DNA of 64,000 nt from Phycisphaerales bacterium (lineage in GTDB: Bacteria > Planctomycetota > Phycisphaerae > Tepidisphaerales > Tepidisphaeraceae), in contig JADLCB010000003.1 of the NCBI GenBank assembly GCA_020847375.1, positions 248,001 to 312,000 of the forward strand, written 5' to 3'. Under the pieces are notes generated by a model. That model did no database searches and was not told the DNA's origin. It saw only the letters and a list, made by a program, of their open reading frames with translations. Within the stretch, counting starts at the first letter, position 1; each line of letters begins with the position of its first letter. Positions 28,397 to 37,130 of the stretch are shown piece by piece. The position numbers and the translations under genes are program-made.

Positions 28397-29254
28397 ATGG
28401 GTTCGACGGATTCCGACATTAAATCACCCGCGCTGATTGCATCCAGCAGCGCTGTGCGCCAGCCCACACAGGATTTGTCAGCCGATGAACTGAAAAATCT
28501 GGCTGAAGAACTGGGGCTGGAGGCGACGCAGTACAAAACCCGTCAGCATCTGCGCGCCGCGGTGGACCAGCGCCGCAAGTTGATCGATTCGATGGATCGC
28601 CAGGTATTGGTCGAGCTGGTCCAATGGGGTCGGCGCAGCGTCCCGAATAATGCCTCAAAGGAACATCTGGTTGGCGAAGTGACACGCATCCGCCTGATGC
28701 GTTTTGATGGACTCAGCCAGCCTGCACTTCTGGCGCTGGCTTTATTGCGCGGGGTGAATGGCAAAACGAGCGATGATAGTTCCACCCTGAAGCGCAAGCT
28801 CAAAAAGCGGGAGGGATTTTTCGCGCGCATGGGCCGCAAACGCCGGGCGTTCATCGGTTCACTGGTCTCGAACATGATCGGCGGCGACGAAACCGATACC
28901 GACTATCGCTTTGCCTCCCCGACAGATGACAACACCGCAGCCACCTCCACCCCCGCTCCCCCGGCGACATCGCGCTCCGTCAGCATCAAGGAGGAAATTG
29001 AGGAAGCCGGCCTGTTCGGTGGTATCGCCGGACGCATTAAAAAATCCGCTGACAGCTATCTCAATCAAAAACTGGATGAAATTGAATCGCGCATCGACCG
29101 CAAGCTGGATGAAATTGATCGCCGCCTGGCTGAATGGCGCGACAAGGAAATTGCCAACCGTATCCGCATCCTCAAAATCACCCTCTGGGCCAGCGTAATC
29201 GTCAGCCTGATCTCCCTGATCTATTTTTATCTCAAGGTGTATGTGCTGAACTAA
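28397..29254 (+). CDS. Tail-anchored coiled-coil protein with SAP-like N-terminus
   Basis: A 285-residue protein. Residues about 24-60 (LSADELKNLAEELGLEATQYKTRQHLRAAV) look like a SAP/Rho-N type small helical domain. A basic stretch (KRKLKKREGFFARMGRKRRAF) and a Pro/Thr-rich linker follow. A strong coiled coil lies at about 225-262 (LDEIESRIDRKLDEIDRRLAEW), and a single hydrophobic segment at about 265-283 anchors the C-terminus. The domain suggests nucleic-acid or protein binding at the inner membrane. The exact family was not recognised. Confidence 0.6.
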   Translation: MGSTDSDIKSPALIASSSAVRQPTQDLSADELKNLAEELGLEATQYKTRQHLRAAVDQRRKLIDSMDRQVLVELVQWGRRSVPNNASKEHLVGEVTRIRLMRFDGLSQPALLALALLRGVNGKTSDDSSTLKRKLKKREGFFARMGRKRRAFIGSLVSNMIGGDETDTDYRFASPTDDNTAATSTPAPPATSRSVSIKEEIEEAGLFGGIAGRIKKSADSYLNQKLDEIESRIDRKLDEIDRRLAEWRDKEIANRIRILKITLWASVIVSLISLIYFYLKVYVLN

Positions 29255-29356
29255 AAAATTCCGCGTTATCGCGATGGGGCAGGTATCCGTCCAACTTTTC
29301 TTTTTCCTGCCAATCGTCGCACGCCGGCGCCAAATCGCCTAAGATACCCTGCTGTC

Positions 29357-30088
29357 ATGCCAACTGTTGCCAGCCTGCAGAACCTGTTCAAGATTTATCG
29401 CAAACCCGGTACCGATATCGAGGTCTATGCACTGCGCGATGTCAGCATCGATTTTGAACAGGGCCAGTACACCGCGATCATGGGGGCCAGCGGATCGGGC
29501 AAAAGCACGCTGATGAACATCATCGGCTGCCTCGATCAACCCACCAGCGGCCGCTACATTCTGGGCGAAGATGACATCAGCCAGTTGCAGGATGATGCGC
29601 TGTCGGAAATCCGCTCGCGGCGCATCGGTTTTATCTTTCAGAACTTCAACCTGATCCAGCAATTGACCGTGCTGGAAAATCTCGAAGTGCCGATGTTTTA
29701 CCTGGGCATACCACCTCATGAGCGTCATCGTCGCGCGGTGGAACTGGCGCATCGCGTGGGGCTGGAACAGCGTCTGGATCACCGGCCCATGCAACTTTCT
29801 GGTGGTCAGCAGCAACGTGTCTGCATCGCCCGTGCCTTGATCAACGAACCGCTGATCCTGCTGGCCGATGAACCAACCGGCGCCCTGGATTCCAAAACTG
29901 GCGTGCAGATTCTGCAATTGTTTGATGAGCTGGTTGCACAGGGTCGCACCATCATCATGGTCACTCACGATCCCACCGTCGCCCATCGCTGCCAGCGCGT
30001 CATTCACCTGCATGATGGACAGATCAGCCGGGATGAACTCAACGCGCGTCACCCGGTTGCCGCTGAAGATGGCCAGTTAACCGGATAA
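29357..30088 (+). CDS. ABC transporter ATP-binding protein (LolD/MacB type)
   Basis: A 243-residue ATPase. Walker A is GASGSGKST (about residue 43), the Q-loop FQNFNLI, the signature LSGGQQQRVCIARAL, Walker B ILLADEPTGALD, and the switch His MVTHD. The sequence IMGASGSGKSTLMNIIGCLDQPTSG is typical of the MacB/LolD class, which powers lipoprotein release or drug and peptide export from the inner membrane. No permease gene is adjacent. A TAAGAT box sits 11 bp before the ATG, so the mRNA leader may be very short. Confidence 0.9.
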   Translation: MPTVASLQNLFKIYRKPGTDIEVYALRDVSIDFEQGQYTAIMGASGSGKSTLMNIIGCLDQPTSGRYILGEDDISQLQDDALSEIRSRRIGFIFQNFNLIQQLTVLENLEVPMFYLGIPPHERHRRAVELAHRVGLEQRLDHRPMQLSGGQQQRVCIARALINEPLILLADEPTGALDSKTGVQILQLFDELVAQGRTIIMVTHDPTVAHRCQRVIHLHDGQISRDELNARHPVAAEDGQLTG

Positions 30089-30252
30089 TGCGCCATCTCC
30101 AGTTGCTATCGTTACAAGTCAGAAGTTGGTGACTACCCGCGAAAAATTAAAAGGCAGTCATCGCTAATTAAAAATCGCAAACCGGTGCAAATCGTTCAAA
30201 GCACCTGATTGATGGGCTGAGTTGGCAACGGTATCACGACCGTCTTTTCGTT
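30089..30252. other. Intergenic stretch without a clear element
   Basis: A small hairpin GGTGC-loop-GCACC lies near 30185-30205. No T-run follows and no gene is evident. Confidence 0.3.
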
Positions 30253-30282
30253 TTGCCTCCAGCCCGCGGTTGCGGGTATACT
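30253..30282 (+). promoter_or_regulatory. Promoter of the 162-residue hypothetical gene
   Basis: TTGCCT (30253-30258), an 18-bp spacer ending GCGGG, and TATACT (30277-30282). The same GCGGGTATACTG block occurs before the EF-G gene at 56027-56038. Confidence 0.6.
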
Positions 30283-30330
30283 GCGGGGCATCCATTTCGT
30301 TACGAACATTTTTATGACTGAGGGCAAACC

Positions 30331-30819
30331 ATGAACGATCCTCGTCCGCCACAAAATCGCATCACCCCGGCTGCCGGAGCAGCGCCCGCGAACCCCGCAG
30401 GAATTCGCCCGCGTCCCGCCGCTGATTTACATCCGATCTCGATGGATGACGACGAGCCGTCATTGGCTGACAATCATTCCGCCCCGGCACCGCCTACCGG
30501 CATGGAGCCGCTGGCTCTGGTTGACGATCATCCCGATGAACCATCGGCCGCCAGTAAAATACGCGCTTTCGGCGTGGCCGATATTGATCGTTCAAGCACC
30601 AAGTGGAAACGTCAGCCCAAGGGCGATGGCACCGGCGCTATTCGCGTGCGCAGTTTCCACGGCAAGTTTTCGGATCAGGCGCTGGGGTTTATGGACAGTC
30701 AGATCAATGACTGGCTGGATGCCAACCCTGATATTGAAATCAAGTTTGTCACCAGTTCGGTCGGTCAGTTTGAAGGCAAAATCCGCGAACCTGCCCTGGT
30801 GCTCAACTTGTGGTACTGA
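30331..30819 (+). CDS. Conserved hypothetical protein (planctomycete type)
   Basis: A 162-residue protein in two parts. The N-terminal 85 residues are low-complexity (Pro, Ala, Asp). The C-terminal 75 are compact and probably folded: IRVRSFHGKFSDQALGFMDSQINDWLD, then IEIKFVTSSVGQFEGKIREPALVLNLWY at the end. The C-terminal half has the look of a conserved planctomycete family of unknown role; I cannot assign function. The ATG has GAGGG upstream and a good promoter 50 bp away. Confidence 0.7.
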   Translation: MNDPRPPQNRITPAAGAAPANPAGIRPRPAADLHPISMDDDEPSLADNHSAPAPPTGMEPLALVDDHPDEPSAASKIRAFGVADIDRSSTKWKRQPKGDGTGAIRVRSFHGKFSDQALGFMDSQINDWLDANPDIEIKFVTSSVGQFEGKIREPALVLNLWY

Positions 30820-30883
30820 ATATCGCGAATAGCCTCAGCCATTCATCCTGCGACGGCGGCTGCGCGAAAGTGGCGGTGAATTG

Positions 30884-30912
30884 TTGCGCCAAAGCCTTCT
30901 TGCTGCTATAAC
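30884..30912 (+). promoter_or_regulatory. Promoter directly before the WaaP-like kinase
   Basis: TTGCGC (30884-30889), a 17-bp spacer, and TATAAC (30907-30912). Transcription would begin at about 30919, two bases from the TTG start at 30921, so the mRNA would be leaderless. Confidence 0.6.
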
Positions 30913-30920
30913 AAGTCTGC

Positions 30921-31721
30921 TTGAGTCAGCAACGATCCATCTTCCGTGTAATTCCCGAATACCAGCCACTGATGCGTGAGATTGGTCTTGACGGGGATTC
31001 CATTTTTTATGATTCACGCATTCATTGCTGGCGCGATATTCCCGAGCGGCAGAATTGCACGCTCGATGTGATGCTGTCCGGTCAGCGTGCGTTGCGGCTG
31101 CACATCAAGCGATTCAAACAACCGGATAATCCTGCCGCTGAAGCTGAAGCCGATGCCATCCGCCTTCTGGTCAGCCACGATCTGCCCACGGTCCCGCTGG
31201 TGGGCTGGGGGCGTGCAGCGGATGGGCGCGGTTTTTTGATCACACTCGATTTGCAGGGATATGCCGATACGGAAAAAGCCGTGGCAGCCGGTTTGTCGGT
31301 GGATCGTATCGTTCTGCCCCTGGCGCTGCTGGCGGCGCGTCTGCATCGTGCCGGGCTGCATCATCGTGACTTGTATCTATGTCATTTTTTCGTCAATGAC
31401 ACCAACCCGGAGGATATGCGCCTGATCGATGCGGCGCGCGTCCGGCACCTGCCGCGCTGGCCGCTGCGTCAGCGCTGGATCATCAAAGACCTGGCCCAGT
31501 TGGTTTTCAGTTTGCGCATTGCCGGCGCTGACGAGGGGCAAATTCGCGTATTCATGAATCAGTACGCCCAGGCGCGCAACAGTAAAATCACCCAACGCAT
31601 GATGAATCGCATTAATCGTAAAGCCGCGCGCATCGCCCGCCATGATGCCAGTCTGCGTCAACTTCAGCCCACACGCAATGTATCGCTTCCCACAACACGT
31701 CCGCTGTCAGACGAGAATTAA
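30921..31721 (+). CDS. WaaP/InaA-family lipopolysaccharide kinase-like protein
   Basis: A 266-residue protein-kinase-fold enzyme of the Kdo/WaaP type. It has the Lys-bearing strand ALRLHIKRF, the catalytic loop HHRDLYLCHFFVN with His-Arg-Asp (HRD), and a metal-binding Asp in MRLIDAARV. WaaP phosphorylates heptose in the LPS core; related proteins phosphorylate other core sugars. The presence of waaA in this window fits LPS modification. The start is TTG at 30921, only 9 bp after a TATAAC box, and no binding site is seen. An ATG at 30972 is an alternative. Confidence 0.85.
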   Translation: MSQQRSIFRVIPEYQPLMREIGLDGDSIFYDSRIHCWRDIPERQNCTLDVMLSGQRALRLHIKRFKQPDNPAAEAEADAIRLLVSHDLPTVPLVGWGRAADGRGFLITLDLQGYADTEKAVAAGLSVDRIVLPLALLAARLHRAGLHHRDLYLCHFFVNDTNPEDMRLIDAARVRHLPRWPLRQRWIIKDLAQLVFSLRIAGADEGQIRVFMNQYAQARNSKITQRMMNRINRKAARIARHDASLRQLQPTRNVSLPTTRPLSDEN

Positions 31722-32084
31722 GAGTTTTAACAATTGTTGTGCGACATATCGTCACAACAAAAAATAGGCCGCAAGATTGCGGGATTTTGTCGCGAAAAAA
31801 CGGCGCGTTGTGTTAGCAACGGCACATAAAAGATAAAAAAATTTTTATTTTTGGTTATCGGACCCTTGACCGACGAATCAATGCCCCATATTTAAGATTT
31901 CGTCATCGTGAGCTTATCCAAGAATGTTTCGAGTTATGGGACGTTCGGCTGCGATCGACTTCACCCACCACGCCGCGCGGCACTGGCTGCGGGAACATAC
32001 ACCTGACTCAGAGACGGGTGTCCGCAGAGGTAAGGTGCCATCCGCGTAAACCCAAGGGTTACGCAGCGGCAGAAGGATTCCTCC
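31722..32084 (+). promoter_or_regulatory. Long leader region of the beta-helix protein gene, with a start-proximal hairpin
   Basis: 363 bp without a gene. A stem GCGTA(A)ACCC-AA-GGGTTACGC lies at 32044-32064, ending 20 bp before the ATG and just before AGAAGGA (32071-32077). A CCGCAA/TTGCGG hairpin occurs near 31771-31784. No known riboswitch motif was found. The hairpin could control access to the binding site. Confidence 0.4.
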
Positions 32085-33284
32085 ATGCTTGGTTTGTCCA
32101 CACTGCGCACGCGCTCTCAGCGCGTCGTTTCAACTTCAGCCCTTGAAACGCTCGAGCATCGCCGGTTGCTGGCCGGTATCAATGTCGCGGACTTCGGGGC
32201 CTTGCCCAATGACGGGGTTGATGACACTGGCGCCATCCGCGCTGCGTTGTCGGCTTCCAAGGCAGGCGACACACTCAACTTTGCCCCTGGTGTCTACAAC
32301 GTCTCGGACACCATTACCATGCGCTCCCACCGCGAAATCAAAGGTTGGGGCGGCGCAACCATCAAGCGCAGCGGTAAGGGCTACGTCTTCGCCAACGATC
32401 AGCAGAACTACAATATCACCTACACGGACATGACGTTCGATGGTGGCGGCATTGACGTTTCGTCCAGCACCCTGGGCGAGGCGGTTCTGGTTCGCGGCAA
32501 CACTTTTCAAAATATCAGCGGTGGCTGGCCTACCGGTGACGGCATTTATGCGCCCAGCGGTCTGAAAAATTCCAAGATCACCCGCAACATCTTCTTGAAT
32601 ATCTCCGGCCCCAGTCAGGGCATCTATGGCTTTAACACCTTCACGGACGTTGAAATCAGTTCCAACTATTTTGATGGCGTCTGGGAGGGAATCCATCTGG
32701 CGTATGAAAAGGGTGGTTCCAATCTTAAGGTGATCAACAACACCGGTATCAACTGGACCCGCATGCCCATCGAGCTGCAGGGTAAAAATGCCGTCAACAC
32801 CATCGTTGAGGGCAATTACTTCAATGGCTGGAAATCGACCTATGACGGCAGCTTCGCCCTGTCGATCATGAACTACGGCGAAGGGACCATCATTCGCAAC
32901 AACGTGCTGATCGGCCCGGGAAGCGCGCCCGTCGGCATTGAAGTCGGCGGCCGTAATGGCTTGGTCGAAGGCAACTCCATCACCGGCTTCCGTGAAGGGA
33001 TGCACCTGGTGGGTTCTTCGGGAACTGTTGTACGCAAGAACGTATTCCTCAACCAGTCGCTGGTTTCGATCTGGCGCACCGGTGTTGATGAAGCGTACAA
33101 TCTGAACGTGAATAACAACTACATCAAAGGTTCGCCGTGGGCATTTCTGTTCACCGGCGGCCGGACCGATGGCAGTGTGTTTGAAAATAACTTCGTCACT
33201 GAAGTTGAACGCGGCATTGTTGGCAGCACGGCTGGTGTAACCATCGGTGCCAATACCTTCCAGAAGGTGAAGTCGATTCGCTGA
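32085..33284 (+). CDS. Right-handed beta-helix surface protein with LEPRxLL-like motif
   Basis: A 399-residue protein. The N-terminus has LETLEHRRLLAG at about residues 22-33, matching the LEPRxLL motif of planctomycete surface proteins. The body opens with a pectate-lyase-3-like start (NVADFGALPNDGVDDTGAI, then AGDTLNFAPGVYNV). Repeating beta-helix rungs follow with many NxF/Y/I steps such as ITRNIFLNI, VEISSNYFDG, IIRNNVLIG and VVRKNVFLN. It probably binds or cleaves polysaccharide outside the cell; catalytic residues cannot be named. A terminator follows. The C-terminal rungs are clearly related to those of the fusion protein at 49747-51846. Confidence 0.88.
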   Translation: MLGLSTLRTRSQRVVSTSALETLEHRRLLAGINVADFGALPNDGVDDTGAIRAALSASKAGDTLNFAPGVYNVSDTITMRSHREIKGWGGATIKRSGKGYVFANDQQNYNITYTDMTFDGGGIDVSSSTLGEAVLVRGNTFQNISGGWPTGDGIYAPSGLKNSKITRNIFLNISGPSQGIYGFNTFTDVEISSNYFDGVWEGIHLAYEKGGSNLKVINNTGINWTRMPIELQGKNAVNTIVEGNYFNGWKSTYDGSFALSIMNYGEGTIIRNNVLIGPGSAPVGIEVGGRNGLVEGNSITGFREGMHLVGSSGTVVRKNVFLNQSLVSIWRTGVDEAYNLNVNNNYIKGSPWAFLFTGGRTDGSVFENNFVTEVERGIVGSTAGVTIGANTFQKVKSIR

Positions 33285-33346
33285 TGTTCATTGGCGCCTG
33301 GCTGATTCAGCCGCGGCGCCAAATCAGATGAAGTGCTTGAATCCCA

Positions 33347-33381
33347 GCACCCGTGGACGCGCCGTCCGCGGGTGCTTTTTT
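33347..33381 (+). terminator. Intrinsic terminator of the beta-helix gene
   Basis: GCACCCG (33347-33353) pairs with CGGGTGC (33369-33375), extended inside by GGACG/CGTCC across single mismatched bases, and is followed by six T (33376-33381). Confidence 0.88.
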
Positions 33382-33481
33382 ATGGCGGCAATTTGGTGGT
33401 CTGATGCATTTGAAACGGTGGATGATTCAGCGATCACCATGAATCTTTGATGCGCTCAGGACGGTTGCGCGTATTACAGAA

Positions 33482-34399
33482 TCAGCGCGCTGCACTGCTG
33501 CGGTCTCTTTTGCGCCGCGCCGTTTCCTGTTGCCGCCCAGCATGCCAGCGGCGGCTGATCCAGTAGCCGATCAGCGCACCGGCCGGGCCGGCACTGACGT
33601 AATCCATCGGTATTGCCCGCGTCATATCCCACGCGGGTTGACCAATCATCCAGTGGCCCGGAACGACAAAACCGATGACATATCCGATGAACCCCGCCAC
33701 GATCGGCGCAGACCACATCCATACGCTCGGCGTCAGGCTGAACAGCGAATGCGCCACCAACGACCCCACCAGAGAGGCCAGCCCAATCGCTGCCAGCGCC
33801 TGCGCCTTGTCGTTGGATCGCAACAGCGCCAGCAGCAACAAACAGGTGCAGGCGACGTGCGCTCCCAGCGCTAAAATTCGCGCAATCAGCGGAAACTGCA
33901 CCGGCGCCATGCCGTCACGCTTCGTGTCATCCACCGCCAGACGCTTTTGTCCCAACCAGCACTGGACATACCACGCACCGGCCAGCAAGCCGGCAAACAA
34001 AATCGTCTCCACCGCCAGCCACAGGAAAATCGCTGCACTGTCGGCCTGACGATACGCTGCGCCCGCGGTTCCGAAACGAATCGCCCACGCGGCCATTCCT
34101 GCGCAGGCTGAAAAAAATCCGGCATCGGCGCGCACCCGTCCGGCGATCAACGTGCCAACGACCGTGGCGATGATCAACGTCACCCCCGCTGCCAGATACG
34201 TCAGGATCGGCGCTGTTTGCTGCGCCAAAGTCGGGCCAAAATAGAGTGATTCGGGGATATTCAGCGCATCGCCCACCCACCAGAATAGACTGAAATTCGC
34301 GATCAGCGCCGCTGCCATCAGCAGCCGCGACTGATGATAGGCTACAATTGATCGTTTGGCGGTCGGCGCATCGGCACTGATGGGCGAAGCTGTAGTCAT
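33482..34399 (-). CDS. Multi-span membrane protein, unknown
   Basis: A 305-residue protein with about eight hydrophobic segments, starting at LLMAAALIANFSLFWWVGDAL (about 27-47), and a basic C-terminal tail (RRWHAGRQQETARRKRDR). No motif of a transporter or enzyme was recognised. It is divergent from priA. Confidence 0.65.
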   Translation of the reverse strand: MTTASPISADAPTAKRSIVAYHQSRLLMAAALIANFSLFWWVGDALNIPESLYFGPTLAQQTAPILTYLAAGVTLIIATVVGTLIAGRVRADAGFFSACAGMAAWAIRFGTAGAAYRQADSAAIFLWLAVETILFAGLLAGAWYVQCWLGQKRLAVDDTKRDGMAPVQFPLIARILALGAHVACTCLLLLALLRSNDKAQALAAIGLASLVGSLVAHSLFSLTPSVWMWSAPIVAGFIGYVIGFVVPGHWMIGQPAWDMTRAIPMDYVSAGPAGALIGYWISRRWHAGRQQETARRKRDRSSAAR

Positions 34400-34464
34400 G
34401 GGTCTTTCAATCAGGCTATGGAATTCAACCAGCAGAGTTTATCGTATCGCAACCATTCTAACAA

Positions 34465-34494
34465 TTGCCGAACAATAGAACACCGCCTTATGAT
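34465..34494 (+). promoter_or_regulatory. Promoter upstream of priA
   Basis: TTGCCG (34465-34470), an 18-bp spacer, and TATGAT (34489-34494), about 115 bp before the preferred priA start. The rest of the divergent 34400-34609 gap shows nothing clear. Confidence 0.55.
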
Positions 34495-34609
34495 ACTGCG
34501 GATTAAAGTAGCATAGCCGCGCCAGGCTGTCACGTTTTTTAACCTCCTTGCAGCTGCGCGTATTTTGCATCAGCAGCAGCGAAATCCAGATAAGGCGTGG
34601 AATTATTTC

Positions 34610-37093
34610 ATGGACGACTTGTTTGCCGAGCTTTGCGATGACGAATCGACTGAATCACTCGATCAGCAGGTTTGCGCTTCTGCCGCGCCGTGCGGTTCAA
34701 AATCGATGGCCGGCCCGTTTGCGGCCGTGGCTCTGGAAAACAGTCTGGATCGCATCCTCGATTATGCGATTCCACCCGTGCTGCAATCGCAGCTTCTCAT
34801 CGGCCAGCGCGTGCGCGTGCCGCTGGGTCGGGGCAATCGACCCCAGTTCGGTTTTGTGGTTGCGATAAACCCGACCACAGCCTATCCCAGAATCAAACCG
34901 CTCCTGGCGATTGACGATCCGCGCGTGTTGATCAACGACAAATTGATGCAATTGGCCCGCTGGATGAGTCGCTACTACATCGCTCCGCTCGGCGTTGTGA
35001 TTGACAGCCTGATTCCTTCAGCCGTGAAAAAGAAAACCGGAATCGCCTATGCGCAGATGGTTCGCCTGCTGATGGATCGAACTGAGGCGCAGGCGCTTCT
35101 GGAAACGGTTAAATCCGCCAAGCGGCGGGCGATTCTGGCGCGGTTGCTTTTGCTGTCGCCCGATCAGTCCATCGAGATTCACCGTCTGGCTGCCCAAGCC
35201 GGCACGACACCGGCGACCGTGCGCAAACTGCGCGCAGCCGGGGTGATTCGCATCACTTCGGAAATCGAACTGGCGAGTCTGGGCGATTCAGTCCCCTCGT
35301 CCCAGCCGCTGCAGGGCGATCTGCCGCTGAATGCTCAGCAGCAAGCGGTGTTTGAGGATTTAACCAGCCGCGTGGACAGTGCTGGTTTCAGCGTCAATCT
35401 GCTGCATGGCGTAACGGGTTCAGGGAAAACCGAAATCTATCTCCAGTGCATCCGGCGCATTGTGCAACAGGGCCGCCAGGCGATTGTGCTCGTGCCTGAA
35501 ATCGCCCTGACCCCCCAGACCGTCCGCCGCTTTACCGATCGCTTCAAACATGTCTCCATTTTGCACAGCGGTCTTAGCGCCACCGAGCGCCATCGTCACT
35601 GGCAGCACATCAGCTCCGGTCAGGCGCAGGTGATTGTGGGGGCGCGGTCAGCCGTTTTCGCCCCGACGCCCAACCTGGGCATGATCGTGGTCGATGAGGA
35701 GCATGAATCATCGTACAAACAAGACCAGATTCCGCGTTATCAGGCGCGGGATGTGGCGATCAAGCGCGCCCAGATCGAACAGATTCCCATTCTGCTGGGC
35801 AGTGCCACGCCATCGCTGGAAACTTGGTGGAAAGTCACCAGCTCCCAAGCGTCATCGGCACCGCCTGTGCCGCCGACAGCCTCTGTATCTGCAATGCCCG
35901 CTGCGCCGTCAGCTGCCCAACCAGTCACCGGCGGAGGCAGTTATCATCTTTTATCCATGACCCAGCGCGTGCGCAATTTGCAGATGCCGCACGTTGAACT
36001 GGTGGACATGGCAACCGAACGGCGCACGACCCGTGGTGTGCGCCTGATTGGTCAGCGGCTGGAATATCTGCTCAACAACACGCTGGCCCAGGGGCAACAG
36101 GCGATTCTGCTTCTGAATCGGCGCGGTTATTCCAATTTTGTGTACTGTTCCTCCTGTCAGACGCCCGTGAGCTGTAAGTATTGTGATAAAACCATGACCT
36201 ACCACCGCAGCGGTGATCAGGGCGGGCTGGGGGCCAGCCACGCCAAGGCGCTGCACACCGGGCAGTTGCACTGCCACTACTGTCTGGCGGTTCAGCCTCT
36301 GCCGTCAGCCTGCCCGCAGTGTGGCCACAAACTGTCGCTCTTTGGGTTGGGCACGCAGCGGGTTGAGGAGGAACTGGTGCGCTTCTTCCCGCAGATGCGC
36401 TACGCCCGTGTCGATTCGGACACGATGCGCTCCAGCCGCGATTACGAACAACTGCTCAGTCAGTTTGCCCGCGGTGAAATTCAGGTGCTGCTGGGTACGC
36501 AGATGATCGCCAAGGGGCTTGATTATCCCAACGTAACGCTGGTTGGTGTGATCAGTGGCGATACGGCTTTGGCGCTGCCTGATTTTCGTGCCTCAGAACG
36601 CACGTTTCAGCTCATTACCCAGGTCGCCGGACGGGCCGGGCGGGGCGATTTGCCCGGCCGCGTCGTGCTACAGACTTTTTTGCCGCAGGATCCAGCCATT
36701 CAGGCGGCCATCAAGGGCGATTACGCCGGCTGGGCCACGGCTGAGCTGGCGGATCGGCGTCAGATCGGCTTGCCACCGTTTGCGCGGATGGTGCGGATTA
36801 TTTTGCGCGATCAGGACGAACAAAAACTGCACAAACTGGCCGATGATGTTGCCCAGCAGCTTCAACAGGCGCTGACCATGGAACTGCAACGCGATCCAGC
36901 GCTGCAGATTCGTCTGCGCGGGCCAATGCCCTGCGCCATCAACCGTATCGCCGGTTATCACCGGCAGCAGATCGTCATGATTTCACCGCGCGCCAATTCG
37001 TTGCAGCAGCTCATGGCGCGGATCCGCGATCAGGGCGTGCTAAGCAGAACCGATCGTATCGCGGTTGATGTCGATCCGGTCAGCCTGTTGTAA
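34610..37093 (+). CDS. priA: Primosomal protein N' (replication restart helicase PriA)
   Basis: A protein of about 827 residues. The N-terminal 3'-end-binding domain has VALENSLDRILDYAIPP and GQRVRVPLGRG. The helicase has Walker A GVTGSGKTEIYL (about residue 266), box II VVDEEHESSYKQ and GSATPSLETW. Two zinc modules follow with CSSCQTPVSCKYC and CHYCLAVQPLPSACPQC, then LFGLGTQRVEEEL, GTQMIAKGLDYPNVTLVGV and QVAGRAGRG. It reloads the replisome at stalled forks. An Ala/Pro/Ser-rich insert of about 40 residues follows GSATPSLETW and is unusual. The ATG at 34610 is preferred over a TTG at 34565. Confidence 0.95.
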   Translation: MDDLFAELCDDESTESLDQQVCASAAPCGSKSMAGPFAAVALENSLDRILDYAIPPVLQSQLLIGQRVRVPLGRGNRPQFGFVVAINPTTAYPRIKPLLAIDDPRVLINDKLMQLARWMSRYYIAPLGVVIDSLIPSAVKKKTGIAYAQMVRLLMDRTEAQALLETVKSAKRRAILARLLLLSPDQSIEIHRLAAQAGTTPATVRKLRAAGVIRITSEIELASLGDSVPSSQPLQGDLPLNAQQQAVFEDLTSRVDSAGFSVNLLHGVTGSGKTEIYLQCIRRIVQQGRQAIVLVPEIALTPQTVRRFTDRFKHVSILHSGLSATERHRHWQHISSGQAQVIVGARSAVFAPTPNLGMIVVDEEHESSYKQDQIPRYQARDVAIKRAQIEQIPILLGSATPSLETWWKVTSSQASSAPPVPPTASVSAMPAAPSAAQPVTGGGSYHLLSMTQRVRNLQMPHVELVDMATERRTTRGVRLIGQRLEYLLNNTLAQGQQAILLLNRRGYSNFVYCSSCQTPVSCKYCDKTMTYHRSGDQGGLGASHAKALHTGQLHCHYCLAVQPLPSACPQCGHKLSLFGLGTQRVEEELVRFFPQMRYARVDSDTMRSSRDYEQLLSQFARGEIQVLLGTQMIAKGLDYPNVTLVGVISGDTALALPDFRASERTFQLITQVAGRAGRGDLPGRVVLQTFLPQDPAIQAAIKGDYAGWATAELADRRQIGLPPFARMVRIILRDQDEQKLHKLADDVAQQLQQALTMELQRDPALQIRLRGPMPCAINRIAGYHRQQIVMISPRANSLQQLMARIRDQGVLSRTDRIAVDVDPVSLL

Positions 37094-37130
37094 AACAAAT
37101 TGCTGGCGTATTGGATAAAACGTCAATTGA

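Noticed and set aside
31975-31995. Sigma-54 promoter (GGCACTGGCTGC) before the beta-helix gene
   Set aside because: The GG to GC spacing is 8 instead of 10, so it does not fit a -24/-12 promoter.
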